Positions 22,690 to 35,403 are shown, numbered from the stretch's first letter. The stretch: 64,000 nt of DNA from Mytilisepta virgata (GCA_028015205.1 CM051514.1:23018150-23082149); one strand, 5' to 3'. The notes: a model not told the origin generated them from the sequence alone. A program made the numbers and translations.

Positions 22690-23700
22690 ATCACACTAAA
22701 AACCTAGAGGTAGGGGCTGTCGGAACGACAGCTATACCCTCACCCCACTTTTATTGTAAACAAAAATTTTCAGTTTCCATTGCATTACAGTTTGCATCTG
22801 TAACAAATAACCTTTGCAGAGATATATCATAACCCACTTTGACTGTAATATAACTGTGCGGCCTCTTTTCTATTTTCTGCCCTTTGAATCCTCAAAATGC
22901 AAAATAAAAGCATGCTTAGCATTACAGTTTGCATCTGTAACAAAAAACCTTTTCACAAATATATCACAACCCACCTTTACTATAATTTAACTATTTGGAC
23001 CCTTTGAAAAACCTATTGCTCCTTAAACTGAAATTCCCAAATTTCTTCAATTTTTTTTTCTTTAGATAAAATTTTATTAATTATGGTCTTTTTCTGTTTT
23101 GGCCCTTTTTGGTCCCTCCGATTCCCCCTTTAAAAAATTTGGAATTCGAAAACCTTATTACCTCTATAGTTGGAAAGCAAAAATATGGCAACAATAAAAA
23201 TTATTCAAATACAAAAAAGAAATAGGAGTTCACTTCACAAGGCTCTTTGTCTATTTTGGCCGTCTTTGGTCCCTCCCAGGCCCCCTTTTAGAAATTTGAA
23301 TTCCAAAACCTTTTGCACAGCTGCAGTTAGCAAGCAACAATATAACATAGTTATTTTAGTAAATATAATTTTTGTGTTTCGTCCCTTTTTGGTCCCTCCC
23401 ACTCCCTATTAATAAATTTTGAATTCCAAAACCTTATTTCACATCTACAGTTGGTAAGCAACAATGGCAACAATTAAAATGGTTTAAATTCAAAATTGAA
23501 AGAGGAGTTCACGTCACACGGCTCTTTGTATAATTTGGTCCTTTTTGGTCCCTCCCAGGTCCTCTTTTAAAACTTTGGAATTCAAACCTTATTGCGCTTC
23601 TACAGTTAGTAAGCAGCAATATGGCACAAAAAATGGTAAAAATTCAAAAGTGAAGGAGGAGTTTGCGTCACGAGAAAGTGTGACGGACGGACGGACGACC
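22690..23700. repeat. Tandem repeat, units about 130-150 bp, ending GACGGACGGACG
   Basis: Four to six diverged units share TTTGGTCCCTCCCAGG, then GAATTCCAAAACCTTATT, then ACAGTTAGTAAGCAACAATATGG, then GGAGTTCAC-TCAC-GGCTCTTTGT. The array ends in AAAGTGTGACGGACGGACGGACG at about 23677-23697. A related array with the same terminal motif is at 58.44-59.03 kb, and one inverted unit is at 63.05-63.17 kb. Small frames across it are incidental. Confidence 0.75.
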
Positions 23701-24600
23701 GCAACGACAATATGCCAGTACTTTCATTCAAACGTTTGGGTATAAAAACCAAGAAGAAAACAAGTTCTGTTAGTTTTCATGTCAACAAAAAAAAATTGCC
23801 TTACTATACTTTTTGGGGTTTAGGTGAAGACGTGGAATTTGAAAATACAGTGGCTTTCTCTTTCCTTAAGAAAAACATGTTATTTTATCCATTGTGTCCA
23901 TTAGAGAGAAAAAAAATCTTTCACTCATCTATATGCCAAAGCAAACTTACAAACACATATAAATGTGTATGTTTATTTTACTACGCAATATGTAAGGTCA
24001 GGGCAAATAACGACTTAATACTTAGTATGCATTTTATTTCATTATTTTGTCACGCGTCTTAATATATTAAATAAAGATTACAAAGAACTCAAAGGACCAC
24101 TGTTACCGCATATTAATCACTTACATTAACTTAACTGATCAGCGAAGTTGCAAGAAGAATATTTTTATAGGCGTTTGTATATTTAAGTACATGTATCTAT
24201 ACCTTAAAATATTGCAGCACTATGTTTGGCTGTATGCGATATGCTTGCCAGGATTACCAAGGAAGCAAAGAAAATAAAAAAATCGATATAAGACCTGTTA
24301 CACATACATGCATAAATTGATTGATTGATTGAATATTGTTTTAAGCCGTGTGTGTGACATTTAAGGAATATCAAGGTGAGAACTAATTAGATTAAGTTTG
24401 ATTAAAACAAATACTATCTAAAACGAATGAACTATTTACAAATAATATTTAAGGGGAAAATAAAACAACAAAACAAACACGAGACAAACTTTCAATATGT
24501 AAAATAAAACCACAGACGAACTTTGCAAAATAACATCACAGATACGCTATTAAATAAAATAACAGCATGCAAAACATATGAACAAATTTAAACTATTGGA
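23701..24600. other. Non-coding, nothing recognised
   Basis: A 116-codon frame at 23712-24062 starts inside the preceding repeat and has no recognisable domain. A GATTGATTGATTG tract near 24318 may mark another repeat tail. Confidence 0.4.
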
Positions 24601-26060
24601 CCCTGTCTGTTCAAGAATGCAGTCAGAAAGTATTCTTGAATACAGTCCAACATCTTTCAAATACTGTAAAAAGCGGTTTCCAGCAACCTTTGTAAATAAA
24701 TCTCTCATATTGGTGACTGTGTAGTACCGACAAATAATGTCGGATTTATCTTCACAGTCAATTAAAAGGTGTTTAATACTATTTCAACATTGACAAGGAA
24801 TATACTCAGGACACGGCTCATTCTAAAATAAAAGAATGAGGCGTCCTTGTGTGGCCAATGCGACATCTAGTTAAAACAACTTGGTCTCTTCGGCTTTTGT
24901 CAAAAAATAAACATTCTTGCCAACAGTTGGCTCTATAGAATGCAATTTATTGTCTGTAAGCAGATCTCACTGGGACTGTCACAGACGTAAAACATATTTA
25001 TATATTAAAGGTTAAAGGTTTAAAATCAGAATAACGCACTGACATAGTTATGGGGTCAACTAAAGCATCCTTCGCTATTCTATCTACGACTATGTTTCCC
25101 TTAATACCAATATGACTTGGTACCCAATGAAAAATGATTTCTTTGCCCATTTGGACTAGTCTTTTTATTAAATTCAATAATATGGGCAATTAAAGGGTTT
25201 TTATATTTCTGACCTTCTATAGCCAATAAGCACGAAAGTGAATCTGAATAAATAAGAAATTTACTTTTTTTCAGATTTTCTAGCAAACTTTAAAGCAAGA
25301 ATTATGGCTCTGCTTTCAGCAGTAAAAATTGAACTGCAGGATGGAAGACGGAGAGTTACTGCTTGCTGTCCATAGACCACAGCGGCAGCCATTTTGTCTC
25401 CGTCCTTCGATCCACCAGTATAAATACAGTCATGATATTCAAACTTTGATTTCAATTCAGCAAAATAGAATAGGACTTTTTATGTTTTCTCAGGTCAAAA
25501 ATAAACATAGGTACAAGCCAGGTGGCGATTGAGGTATATTAATAGAGGCTATTTAATCAAGGTTGGTGTTAGAACCGGAAATGTGTGGCTTTATCCGAAT
25601 ACCAAAAGGAGGAAGCTTGTTTTCATGCTCTTCAAATACATCCTCATAAAGAGGGTTGAAAACACAGCCGTAGGCAGGATTTGAAGGATACGCTTTCAGC
25701 TTGGTTATATATTGTAGACCAAGTTTTATCCTACGGTTATAAAGATACGGCTCATTCGCCTCTATTTATATTCTTTCTATTGGAGATGTTCTGAACGCCC
25801 CCAAGGAAAAACGTAGGCCTTGGTGGTGAACAGTATGTAAAATTTTTATATAGGATTTGCGAGCAGATCCATATATAGTGGACCCATAATCAAGTTTTGG
25901 TCTAACTAGAGATCGATATAAATTTAATAAATTTTTTTTATCAGTCAGTCAGTGCTTGAAACAACTTTTAAAATATCCAATGCATGAATACTGTTTTGGA
26001 ATTGGAAAATTTAAAACCACTTTCGGTAGCCCATCTTTAAATTTTTATTTAAAGACAACT
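24600..26060 (-). pseudogene. LINE 3' half: reverse-transcriptase end plus RNase H
   Basis: Read on the minus strand the segment gives, in order: the palm-end motif GFKFSNSKTVFMHW (near 26010); the thumb region RPKLDYGSTIYGSARKSYIK and HHQGLRFSLGAFRTSP (about 25800-25920); an RNase H domain (25455 to about 25000); and a C-terminal tail with C-Q-C and H..L..C residues and LKDVGLYSRI (about 24640-24800). The RNase H shows the ESRAIILAL helix, YSDSLSC and VPSHIGIKGN..VDRIAKDA. The first catalytic Asp is lost: YTGGSKDG replaces the usual YTDGSK. Several frame changes and a deletion between the palm and thumb confirm decay. An RNase H after RT is known in I/jockey-group LINEs. It lies between a T-rich non-coding region and a tandem repeat. 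Confidence 0.8.
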
Positions 26061-26399
26061 GTAGTTGTTATCCAGGGTGTTCTGTATGCAGCGTCATTCG
26101 CACAGTACATGGTGTAGAAGACAAGAAGTTGTGGCAACATTAATTCTAATGATCAGAAGTTGCTTATTTACAGCACTTACAGGGACATGTTTTTACCGAA
26201 TATTTATCCTATTAAAGGGTACATGTATGTATTTATATTTGCATTTTCAATTCAATTAAACATACATTTGGACATTCATCAAATTATTTAAAGATAAATT
26301 CTAAACAGGAGAACAGGAAAAGTTAACAAAGACCTACCAATCCTTTAGACGAAAAACAACGATAAAGAGTCGGCAATCCTTTCTGTAACAATTAAAATA

Positions 26400-26975
26400 A
26401 TCGCCTAGACCGTCTCATGTCGGTAACGGTATTATATTGTACTAGTCGCTGAGCTGTTGATACGCAGTCAGATCGGACTCATGCTAATAATGAATACTTT
26501 CAACTGAGTGGGTAATGGTTTATATAGTACTTTATCGCCCTAACGGTATTACTTGTCGCTGAGCTGGGATACACTGTACCGTTTCAAATCACTGAGCGAG
26601 TAATGCTTTCTATAATATTTAACATTATAGACTACTTATATCGACCTAACGGTATGCCTAGTCGCTGAAGTCGTGATACACTTTACCCTTTCAAATCAAT
26701 TTCATGCTAATATTGAATACTCTCGACTGACAATGACTGAGCGAGTAATGCTTTCTATGATATTTAACAGTATATAATACTTGTATCGCCCTAACGGTAT
26801 TCTTATTCGCTGAGCTGATGATACACTGTACCTTCAATATATGTATCTGGGTGGGTAATGCTTTCTATAATAATTACCATTATATAATACTTTCAATACC
26901 CTTTCGAATCAATTTCACGCAAATATCGAATATCCTTAACATGATCGGTAATGCTTTCTATAAAATTTAAATTTA
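26400..26975. repeat. Tandem repeat, irregular units of about 120-190 bp
   Basis: Four to five units share CCCTAACGGTATT, then GTCGCTGAGCTG, then TGATACACTGTACC, and then GGGTAATGCTTTCTATAAT with AT-rich filler. Some units also share TCATGCTAATA-TGAATACT. Unit length varies through internal deletions. There is no coding content. Confidence 0.75.
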
Positions 26976-27905
26976 TACTAAATACTGTTTTTGTCGTGAA
27001 TTTAATTCTTGTAAATTATCATTATAAAACATAAGTTTTTAAACAAATACATTTCTTCCTCAGACGTGACCGTATGTTTAGACGTTCTACTTCATTTTCT
27101 TTTTTTAATTGGTCTTAGTTTCGTCTTTCCAATTTTCATCATTGGGCACTATGTGACTTTTTGCGTTTAATTTCTGTATGACAATTTTAGCTATTGTTGG
27201 GGAATTCCACATTTTTAGAAGTTGCTCTCAGCTGAGATGGATCATAAAAATGTACGCATTCATAGAATCAAAACTTATACGTGATGTGTTATTACCTGAT
27301 AGACAATAGTAAACAATAACCGATCTGTTATTTTATTGCTTATAAATTATGTCAACAGAGATCCAAAGTGTCAACTGTATGGTACATGTATTACACAGTA
27401 ACTAAAAATACACTGGATCATTTATGAGGTCCATGGAAATACCCGTTGTATCGGTTGCTCGTCGTAAGCCTCAGTTTTTCCAAAGGTCCAGTATATTATC
27501 ATATACCTCGTGTTATTTACTATACAGCTCATAATATATATGTTACATGAACTAAAAATTTCATTACATCTCTTTGATGCAGGCAAATATACAGAACCCT
27601 TGATTTGATGATGGTTTCCTGCAGTTCGGACGGAAAGATCTTTCATTTTTTTTCTTGAATGAATTTGATCAAATACTCTTTTTTAAACTTTCTTAACTCT
27701 ATTCATGAGTATGTTATATTCCCCACATCTTCAATAAAAAACTAGCAAAAGTATTCATGTAATTGGCATTAAATTTTCAAAAAGGAGGCATTTTCATAAC
27801 TGCGCGATATCAAAGTAATGTTGCTACAATATACAGAATTAAAATAAGATTTGATACAATATTTATTAAAACATTTGCAGATTTCATGAATGAACAGACA
27901 AAGAA
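26976..27905. other. Non-coding, nothing recognised
   Basis: AT-rich interval with short frames on both strands and no domain. An 86-codon frame at 27763-28023 runs into the inverted-repeat element that follows and is not supported. Confidence 0.4.
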
Positions 27906-27910
27906 CTATC

Positions 27911-28143
27911 ATCCTCCCAAGTCAGGGTTTTGTATCTACGTTCGTTCCTACAAACCCCTGACATCACAAATTCATTTTCATTGGTTCTTCTCAAGGTTAC
28001 AAGAGAATCCATTTGCGTCGTAGGTAGAATTTTTTAAGTCACAATACCAGGCGGCTTTATGTTCGACCCGCAAAATATGAATGTGTGGTGCCAGGGGTTT
28101 GTAGGAAAGAACGTGGACGCAAAACCCTGATTTTGGAGGATTA
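27911..28143. mobile_element. Inverted-repeat element with about 58 bp arms (MITE-like)
   Basis: ATCCTCCCAAGTCAGGGTTT...CCTACAAACCCCTG (27911-27968) is the imperfect reverse complement of CAGGGGTTTGTAGG...AACCCTGATTTTGGAGGAT (28084-28141). About 115 bp of unrelated sequence lies between. No protein is encoded. The transcript would form a long hairpin. Confidence 0.8.
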
Positions 28144-30370
28144 GAGTTATAGGAAAAATGAAAACTTTACACGAACATGAACTTGGTCAAAACCTGTGTT
28201 TTGATCTTTCTTAATTCTAGCAGCTGGTTTGTATTATTTTAACTAGCCTCAGAAAAAAAAGCAAAATTTTTTTTTTGCAATCAAACTCATGAAAATAGTA
28301 AATAGTAATCAAATTATGCCTACAATTTAAAAATTGCGTTGGAAATTTATATAAATTACGGAATGTTCTTTAGTAAACGCTGACATTTATACTTTTTCAA
28401 CGCCATTCCATCCTATTTCTATTTTAAAAAAAAATGGAAAATATTTAAATAAAAACAGTTCCTCTATTTCTAATAATCCTATAGGAACGTCAAACCTAGT
28501 GTAATATTTAGTGTCTCATTCTGACATTTTATTTTTTAAAACAAACCTACTGTTTTCGTGTTAATCCACATATATGCTGTTAATAAGATACGGAACTATT
28601 TAATTTTTCGGACAAGCGAAAGTGACTATATGGTATAACTTGGTTAACAGAATGTAGAAAATTAGTTCGGAAAGAACTTTTCTATTTCAAAACTAAACTA
28701 AAACTAAAACAATCAAACACCTTCCCACGTGTGCAATATTTCTTCATCATTCTTATCCTTACGGACAACTCGGCCCATGTAAGCAATGTAAATGGTATCA
28801 TCTGTCAAAACGAAACCTTTGAAAGTGGTTAATTGATGGAAAACTACATATTAAAAAGTTTCTATCCAGGTGTGTCACTTCTCTTTTATTATTATGCATA
28901 CGTAAGAAAATGACCCGTGTATAAACCTTTCATCTAGGATAGGTTCATGTTACAACCAATGTAATATTGAAATTTTTGTACCATTTTCTCTTTGTTTCAC
29001 TGGTCTGCCTGTTTATTTGTGCATGTACGAATTTTATCTCGGTGTGGGTCTGTTTTATTCAGTACTTCGAATTTAGTCCTTTGACATTCTGATTTTCAGT
29101 GTAATAAATGTTTAATTCACAAACATTAGGTTCAGTATTAATAACCGACGCAAATACATAATATACATGTGTGATTTGAAAAGGATTCTCAATCAATTAC
29201 ATAAATTACTTTCAAATTAAAATATATATCATCATCACTCAGTCGATAGCCTTGTTGGTGGAGTACAAGTCCACGATGATATCAACAACTCAGTTGCTAG
29301 TATTTTGATGCATAGGATATGAAATTTTAAAGATACTGTTATTACATGTAGAATGTTAAATTTTCTGAAAACTAACGATATCTCCCGAGTACATACCCCC
29401 TTCCTTAGACAGCTTTCGCTTAACCCTTTTGATAGTTTTGGAATTCGAAACTGTACTTCAACATTTTGATAGATATTTGTTTATCAATCCAATATAAATA
29501 AATAATTTTAAACTGTGTACTACAATATTTTATAAGCTGTTCCTTTTTTTTTTACTATGGAGTGGTTATCTTTGTTTTATATTAATGTTGCATGATCATT
29601 CTCCAACATTTTGATCTCGAGCACTGCCGAGTTGTCCGTCAACGGAATGCCATACAGCGCATCAATTTAATTCGGTATTTTGTGAAATAGTTAATTAGAC
29701 ATACATGTTTAAATAGAAATAGTCATAAAAACTATACATGGTTGTATAAAATGTATTTTAATAAAAGCCGTGTATCGTTCGTTGTTTATACAAGGGGGGG
29801 GGGGGGGGGGGGGCAGCTGTGATGATTTTACTAGTGGATTCAGTGCAAATCATGTCGCTACCATTTCATTGCAGAGAAGAAAGAGGGAGTTTAATACAGA
29901 AGAAGGTTTTTAGAACGCCTAGTAAAATTCGGTAAAATGTAAAACAAATGCCTGATATATGTACTTTTCGGATAATATTTCAAAAGCAACCGATCAACAT
30001 GAATAATCATTCAAATATTGCAATCGTTATAATAGTATAATTTTTTAAAAAGTATGTAATACGTTATACGTGGTAAACAAAAAGACAAAAAGATTATTTG
30101 TATGTACATGTATCTCCTTCATCATGTTAGTTGTGCTTTTGTATCAACATGTATTGCTGGACTCTAGGCACAAATGTAATGTTAAAATCAGAAATATAAC
30201 TTTAATTTAAATATTTTCCTTCTCTGTTTTTTTCTGTGAGCTTCTGAAACACAGAAAATGTAACTTTCTTTTTTCAGAAATCTGAGACTGATTTTAGTTT
30301 ATTCACTGCCATCAATCAAGATATCTTAGATAGGTCTTTTGTAAAATGAACACAGACGCACGTACCAAAC
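28144..30370. other. Non-coding, nothing recognised
   Basis: AT-rich. A G run of about 21 nt lies at 29793-29813. I see no gene, long repeat or splice-bounded exon with recognisable sequence. Confidence 0.45.
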
Positions 30371-30377
30371 TTAGAAG

Positions 30378-30610
30378 AGTACCGAGGTGTAGTGGTTAGT
30401 GCATTGGACTACGAAGCGGTTCGACGCCCGTACGGGATGAAAAGTTGAGGAAACAAATTTGGGAAGCCTTATCCAAACCGTTTGCGCAGATGGTCTCGAT
30501 GAAAGTTGATAGTCCGCCGGGTGGGGACGAAAAATGGCTATCCCGTTGCAAAACCTTTAGCACGTAAAAGACTCCCCTGTATATGTCGAAAAAGTGTAAG
30601 AAAAGCCTCA
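30378..30610 (+). repeat. tRNA-derived SINE
   Basis: GTGTAGTGGTTAGTGCATTGGACTAC near 30386 resembles a polymerase III A box within a tRNA-like head. GGTTCGACGCC (30418-30428) is a B box at tRNA spacing. A body containing CACGTAAAAGACTCCCCTG (about 30560-30578) follows. It lacks a proper acceptor stem, so it is a SINE rather than a tRNA gene. The 118-codon minus-strand frame across it is incidental. Confidence 0.65.
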
Positions 30611-32525
30611 AATATAAGGATGATATGAAGGTTTCTCTTTGTGGTGGACTATTTTCATACATTCTTGACGACGTCATTGCCTCTCCTTTCACTGTTTCGT
30701 TTTTCCTCAAACAGTAAACGATTCCCTTCGATGTTTCAATTGTTGTGAGCAAATAAAATATATGTAACTATTTTGAGAACAGCACAAGTATTAAATCCCT
30801 TCACAACACTACATCCTAAGAATTGAGCTAAAAATACATATTTGAACAGCTTGTAGTTAGAATAGCCTACCCTCTTTACAGATCCTCTAATTTTCGGTTT
30901 AACTTATTTTCATTAATCTCTCTCGGTTTTTACAATCAACAAAATTATTTTGTGTGAATTATGTTGAAATCCTGATATTTAAGATTCATTACAACTGTAG
31001 TTTCAAAATATTTATTGTTAAATACAGAAATGTATAACATGATCAAATTTATTTTAACCTAAAAATGTCGTCTTCATAACATGTATTGAATTGACTTGCC
31101 ACAGTTTCAGCACAGACAACATATGATTAAACATAATTACATAATTATTTTGCCTATATTTTTATGACACAGTGGTATGAAATCAATTTCAATATAGTTC
31201 GTGAATTTCACAATATAAAGTAAAGGGACCCATTGGACTGGTGAGCCAAAGGTCCATGGTTTAATGATCGGATGTTAGTCCGTCAAATGAGAGTTACATT
31301 CGGTTGTACTTTGTAAAGGAACAATATCATCTGTAGGCACGTTTCCCCCTCGTAACTTCTAGTGAAAATTTACATCGAAGTCAATAGTTAATGATGGCTG
31401 CATGTGTTTTCGATCTCCTAACTTTTCTTTCGATTTTATTTATGTCTTATTAATCACATATTTTTTAATTAAAACCTTAAGTGTTTAAGTATTTTTTCAA
31501 CCTATAGCAATCATTGTAACATTGATTGAATTCTATGTTCACAGTCCACAGACATCGTAAATATTGTGTGTAAATACATGTATGACTAACATGTAAATTG
31601 TATCTCCCTGAAGGAGTTATAAATTAAAGCTTCACGAGGATCTAGAAGAGCAATACGGATTTAGTTGTTATATTTCTGTGATAATGACATTAAAACTATT
31701 ATACGAAACAGTACGGATTTATTAAGCATCATTTTATTTTTTCATGCGAAAATAACGATTTTATTAATTTGAATTTTTAGAAATAACGAACGATGCTCTG
31801 CGTGCAAATTTATAATAATCATTTTCCCTTCAGTTGTACACGAAGCCAAATACTTAGATTATGTAACTAACACTATGTTTTGAAAAAGCCAAACTCAATA
31901 AAATATGTAACTTTATGGTTTTCAGTCAATTATCAAACATTAGGTTTCAACCTAAGATTTAATTATCAACAGACATGCCAAGCGGTTAACTCGTTCTGTT
32001 GCGCAAAATCTTTATTGTGCCCAGTGTTGACAATTGTCACATCGAGCGTTTACAATAAGCTTAGGGGATCTAGCTGGTCTCAATGATCGAGAACAATTTT
32101 CTCCATGTATGTTATGTTCTTTTTGTAAGCACGTTATGTCTATATCTCTTTTTTCCACTTGGCACCGTCCAATACGGGCATTATCTTTCAGCTCTCAAAG
32201 AAAAATGGTTCTATTCATATGTGTCCATGTATTGAAGTTTCGGCTGATCTAAAGAGATTTGCAGGAGATGGTTCATGGTTGAAGGGATAAACTCAAGTCT
32301 GTGACAGACGACTTAACGTTTTCTAGTATAAGTGGTAACTAGAATACATTAATTGTGTATATATTCAGTCTACTAAAGCCGATATTTTAACGAAGACCAG
32401 ATGAAAATTCCTTTTCCCTGGAAAAATGTAAAACGAAGGTAACTGATTATTTAATGTCCAGTTCCAATAATGTTTGTTGTTTATTTTTTGCTGCGACATA
32501 TACTCCTGCTTCTTTATTCGGTGCA
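30611..32525. other. Non-coding, nothing recognised
   Basis: AT-rich. A stretch near 31215-31340 (ACTGGTGAGCCAAAGGTCCA and on) may be another short retroposon but lacks a clear B box. Frames at 31880-32252 have no domain. Confidence 0.4.
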
Positions 32526-32528
32526 AAG

Positions 32529-34364
32529 CTCTGTTTATTAGAATGTTTAGAATAAATAGATGTCCAATACTAGTAAATGGCTTGGTAAGGTTGAAAGGAA
32601 GGATGGATTACAGCGAAACCGACAAATATCCCATAATTCTACCAGCAAAACATCATGTTACTACGCTTATTATACAATGGCATCACGAAAGTTTAGGGCA
32701 TGTCGGGAAGCAGCAGGTGCTCGCCGATACACGAAAACATTATTGGATAGTAAAGGGACTGAATTCTGTAAAGAGAACCGTCGGCAACTGTTTCTTATGT
32801 AAACGCAAAAAGGGTAAATTAAGCAACCAAAAGATGGCACCATTGCGTGATGAACAAGTGAATCCAAATATAACCACCTTTCAACTATGTCGGTATTGAT
32901 ACTTTGGACCTCTGATGGTAAAGCACGATCGCTCATTACTGAAAAGATATTGCTGTTTGATTACATGTTTAACAACTCGAGCAGTTCACTTAGAGATAAC
33001 ACATAGTTTGAACACAGATTTGTTCATATCAGCTTTCCAACGTTTTGTCAGTCGCAGAGGGTTACCGAAAAAGGTGTTCAGCGATAACGGCACAAACCTC
33101 GTCAGCGGCGATACGGAATTATGCAAGTCAATCCAAGGATGGAACCAATCTACAATAGATCATTATATGCAACAGAAAAATGTTCAATATCACTTTAATC
33201 AACGTTTAGCAAGTCACATGGGTGGTGTTTATGAGCGAATAAGATCATGTTACGGCCGAAATCACCTTTAAATTGTAGCCAACAAAAGGCACAAATCAAT
33301 AATAAAATTAACAAGATTTATTATATACAAGTTTACAAAAAGAATATTACACAAACTAAAATGTCAACTTAACTGTCCAAAATCCTTCGTATTTTCTTAA
33401 TCCGGAATTCTTCTCGTCACTGTTGCGGGAATCCAAACGGAATATTATATCCAATCATTCACAATCTAGTATGATGTAACGTAAATAAAAGTGTGTCAAG
33501 TATGATGTGTGAAACGTAAATAAATCCAACAGCTGAGAACACAAGAATGTCTGGTCCAATACGTTCTGCTCTGAAAGTCTAACTCTCTTGTCCATATATA
33601 TACTGTAGAACGGAAACTTCTGGAATACGGTAGAAGTTTGAATTACACCAGAATTATTACGTAAGTCAAATAGAATGTTCTAGTCATTCCATCAGTATCT
33701 ATTATTGTTCCAGTGATTTCTAAACTGCGCTGTTATAACATTATTTGGTAAACAACTATAAGTATTATGTAAACATATTATACATGTTATAAGGCCACAC
33801 AGAACAAATTAGGCCAAGATAAATAAACATAATAATTACAATATCATAACAATCAACAAGAACTATATTGAAATCATTGGTGAAAGAACAATTCCTTAAT
33901 GACAAAATGTTATTGACATTTATGGCTGAAGTCGAAAAAATCTTAAACGATCGACCAATCACACCAGTAAGTGATGATCCCAATGACCCACCAGCTTTAA
34001 CACCGAATATGTTACTTTTAATGGGATCGAATTCATGTCTACCTCAATTAGTTTTTAATAAAGAAGATATTTATGCTAAATGCAGGTGGGGTCAGATACA
34101 ATATTTGGCAAGTGTCTTTTGGAGTAGACGGATAAAGGAATACAACTCAACCGGAAATGGAACAGACCAAGCAAAAATCTACAGACTGGAGATGTCGTAC
34201 TTGTAGCTCAAGAGAACCTACCTCGAGGACAATGGCCGTTAGGCAGAGTTATCCGTACAAATTTAGGTCGGGATGGGTTGGTTAGAAGCTGTGTGGTTAG
34301 ATGTAGAAATAATGATTTAATTAGACCAATAACAAATCTCTGTTTATTAGAATGTTCAGAATAA
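32529..34364 (+). pseudogene. BEL/Pao-like integrase fragment, frameshifted and split by a solo LTR
   Basis: The first frame (to 32899) encodes RCPILVNGLVRLKGRM, then an integrase zinc-binding domain with H-x4-H and CFLC Cys pairs (about 32670-32808). A one-base loss near 32894-32898, inside the motif that should read as the D of D-Y-F-G-P, shifts frame. The core resumes with TTRAVHLEI and SDNGTN, keeping the second Asp, at 32915-33247. A 604 bp LTR then interrupts it, and the same frame resumes at 33852 with the block containing the third acidic position, NDRPIT and SDDPNDPPALTPN. Another shift near 34150 leads to the terminal GDVVLVAQENLPRGQWPLGR segment, stop at 34362-34364. These are standard BEL/Pao integrase landmarks. 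Gag, protease and RT are not found upstream, so it is a 5'-truncated dead element. Confidence 0.85.
33248..33851 (-). mobile_element. Solo LTR (604 bp) inserted in the BEL/Pao integrase
   Basis: On the plus strand it runs from TGTTACGGCC (33248) to CATAACA (33851), with flanking ATCA on both sides (33244-33247 and 33852-33855). Read on the minus strand it is collinear with both damaged LTRs of the element at 18080-20545, including CTTGGCCTAATTTGTT, CAGCTGTTGG, CAGTGACGAGAAGAATTCCG and the terminal CTACAATTTAAAGGTGATTT. No internal sequence is present, the usual outcome of LTR-LTR recombination. Removing it with one ATCA restores the integrase reading frame, so it inserted after the host element. 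Confidence 0.9.
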
Positions 34365-35400
34365 TTAGACAACATGTCCTATTTGTAATTTTAATGAAAT
34401 TGTAGTAAATTCATGGAGGGTGTATTGGAACTTTACGAGTTCTAAGTTTATATTTTATTAGTTATATTTGAAATGTACATAATTTATATTTATTTTACTT
34501 GAAAGTATTTCTATTTGTCTCTTCTACGGCGTTCGTATTTTTCATTTGCAAGCAACGCTATAACGTTCTCCCGCCGTTCTTTGTGTATTGTAGCGTCAAC
34601 CTATTGTAACGTCGGGTTATTGTAACGTAATTTTGTATGGGCGCCTTAGATTCCAATAGATGTTAGTTGTTCGTGGCGCATGATATTTAATTTGAGAATT
34701 TTATTTGGTGTAAAAGAGCATAATTGGTAAGAAAAATTTATTTATTATTGTAGATAAGTATTTTAACATTGATTTGTGTAAAATTATTTTTATTCTATTA
34801 ACAATTTAATGTAAAGTTTGTCAATTTAAATGTGTATTCAGAATTTACTATTTCGCGATTATACAGACATTTTAACTTTACCGAATACGAATATTATACT
34901 ATGTTACATGTATTGAACTTTAAAGTTTCCGCCGGAACATTTGTATTTACGTTTGTCATTTTTTATTTTCAGAGAATCGTTCATTGTTACCATTCATTGT
35001 CACCGTATACTGTTTGTCATAAATATGAAGATGAAAATAAACCTTTAGAACTTTACGAACGCTTACTCGATCCTTTAGCCCATGAAATCCCCAACAATAG
35101 CTGTTTATGTTTCGATAAATTAGCAACAAATTTACGATACATTTATATATAAGACATCGGTGGGTATGAAAGCAAAAAGGTCGAGGGTTATATCGATATA
35201 TTCCATAGCATGAGCGAACTATGTGTTTTAAGTTCACAAGCGCTGTAACGTTAGGGACGATAACTCGTGACGTTACGTCTTTCGGTATCGTGTTACCCTT
35301 TTCCTTATATTTTGTATTAATATATCTGTTGTGTGATTTTGTACATCCATTTCTATGTAAAACCTAGAAAAGTAAAGTAAGTAAGATGTTATTTTAATTA
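34365..35400 (+). repeat. Probable 3' UTR and LTR of the BEL/Pao-like element
   Basis: Shortly after the integrase stop, a purine-rich ATGGAGGG is followed at about 34429 by TGTATTGGAAC. This is the expected polypurine-tract/LTR-start arrangement. The LTR end cannot be placed, since no second copy is in the window. CATTGT/TGTAACGTCGGGTTATT patches and an AATAAA (about 35037) are seen. The 106-codon frame at 34832-35152 has no recognised domain. Confidence 0.35.
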
Positions 35401-35403
35401 TAG

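Noticed and set aside
23712..24062. 116-codon plus-strand frame
   Set aside because: It begins at the end of a tandem repeat, lacks domains, and has no splice or promoter support.
30378..30450. tRNA gene on the plus strand
   Set aside because: The head is tRNA-like but the cloverleaf does not close and a SINE-type body follows.
30396..30752. 118-codon minus-strand frame
   Set aside because: It overlaps a SINE and shows no domain, and the open length is unremarkable.
34832..35152. 106-codon plus-strand frame just upstream of the fibrinogen-related exon, considered as its 5' exon
   Set aside because: It has no fibrinogen, coiled-coil or signal-peptide features and probably lies in the BEL/Pao LTR region.
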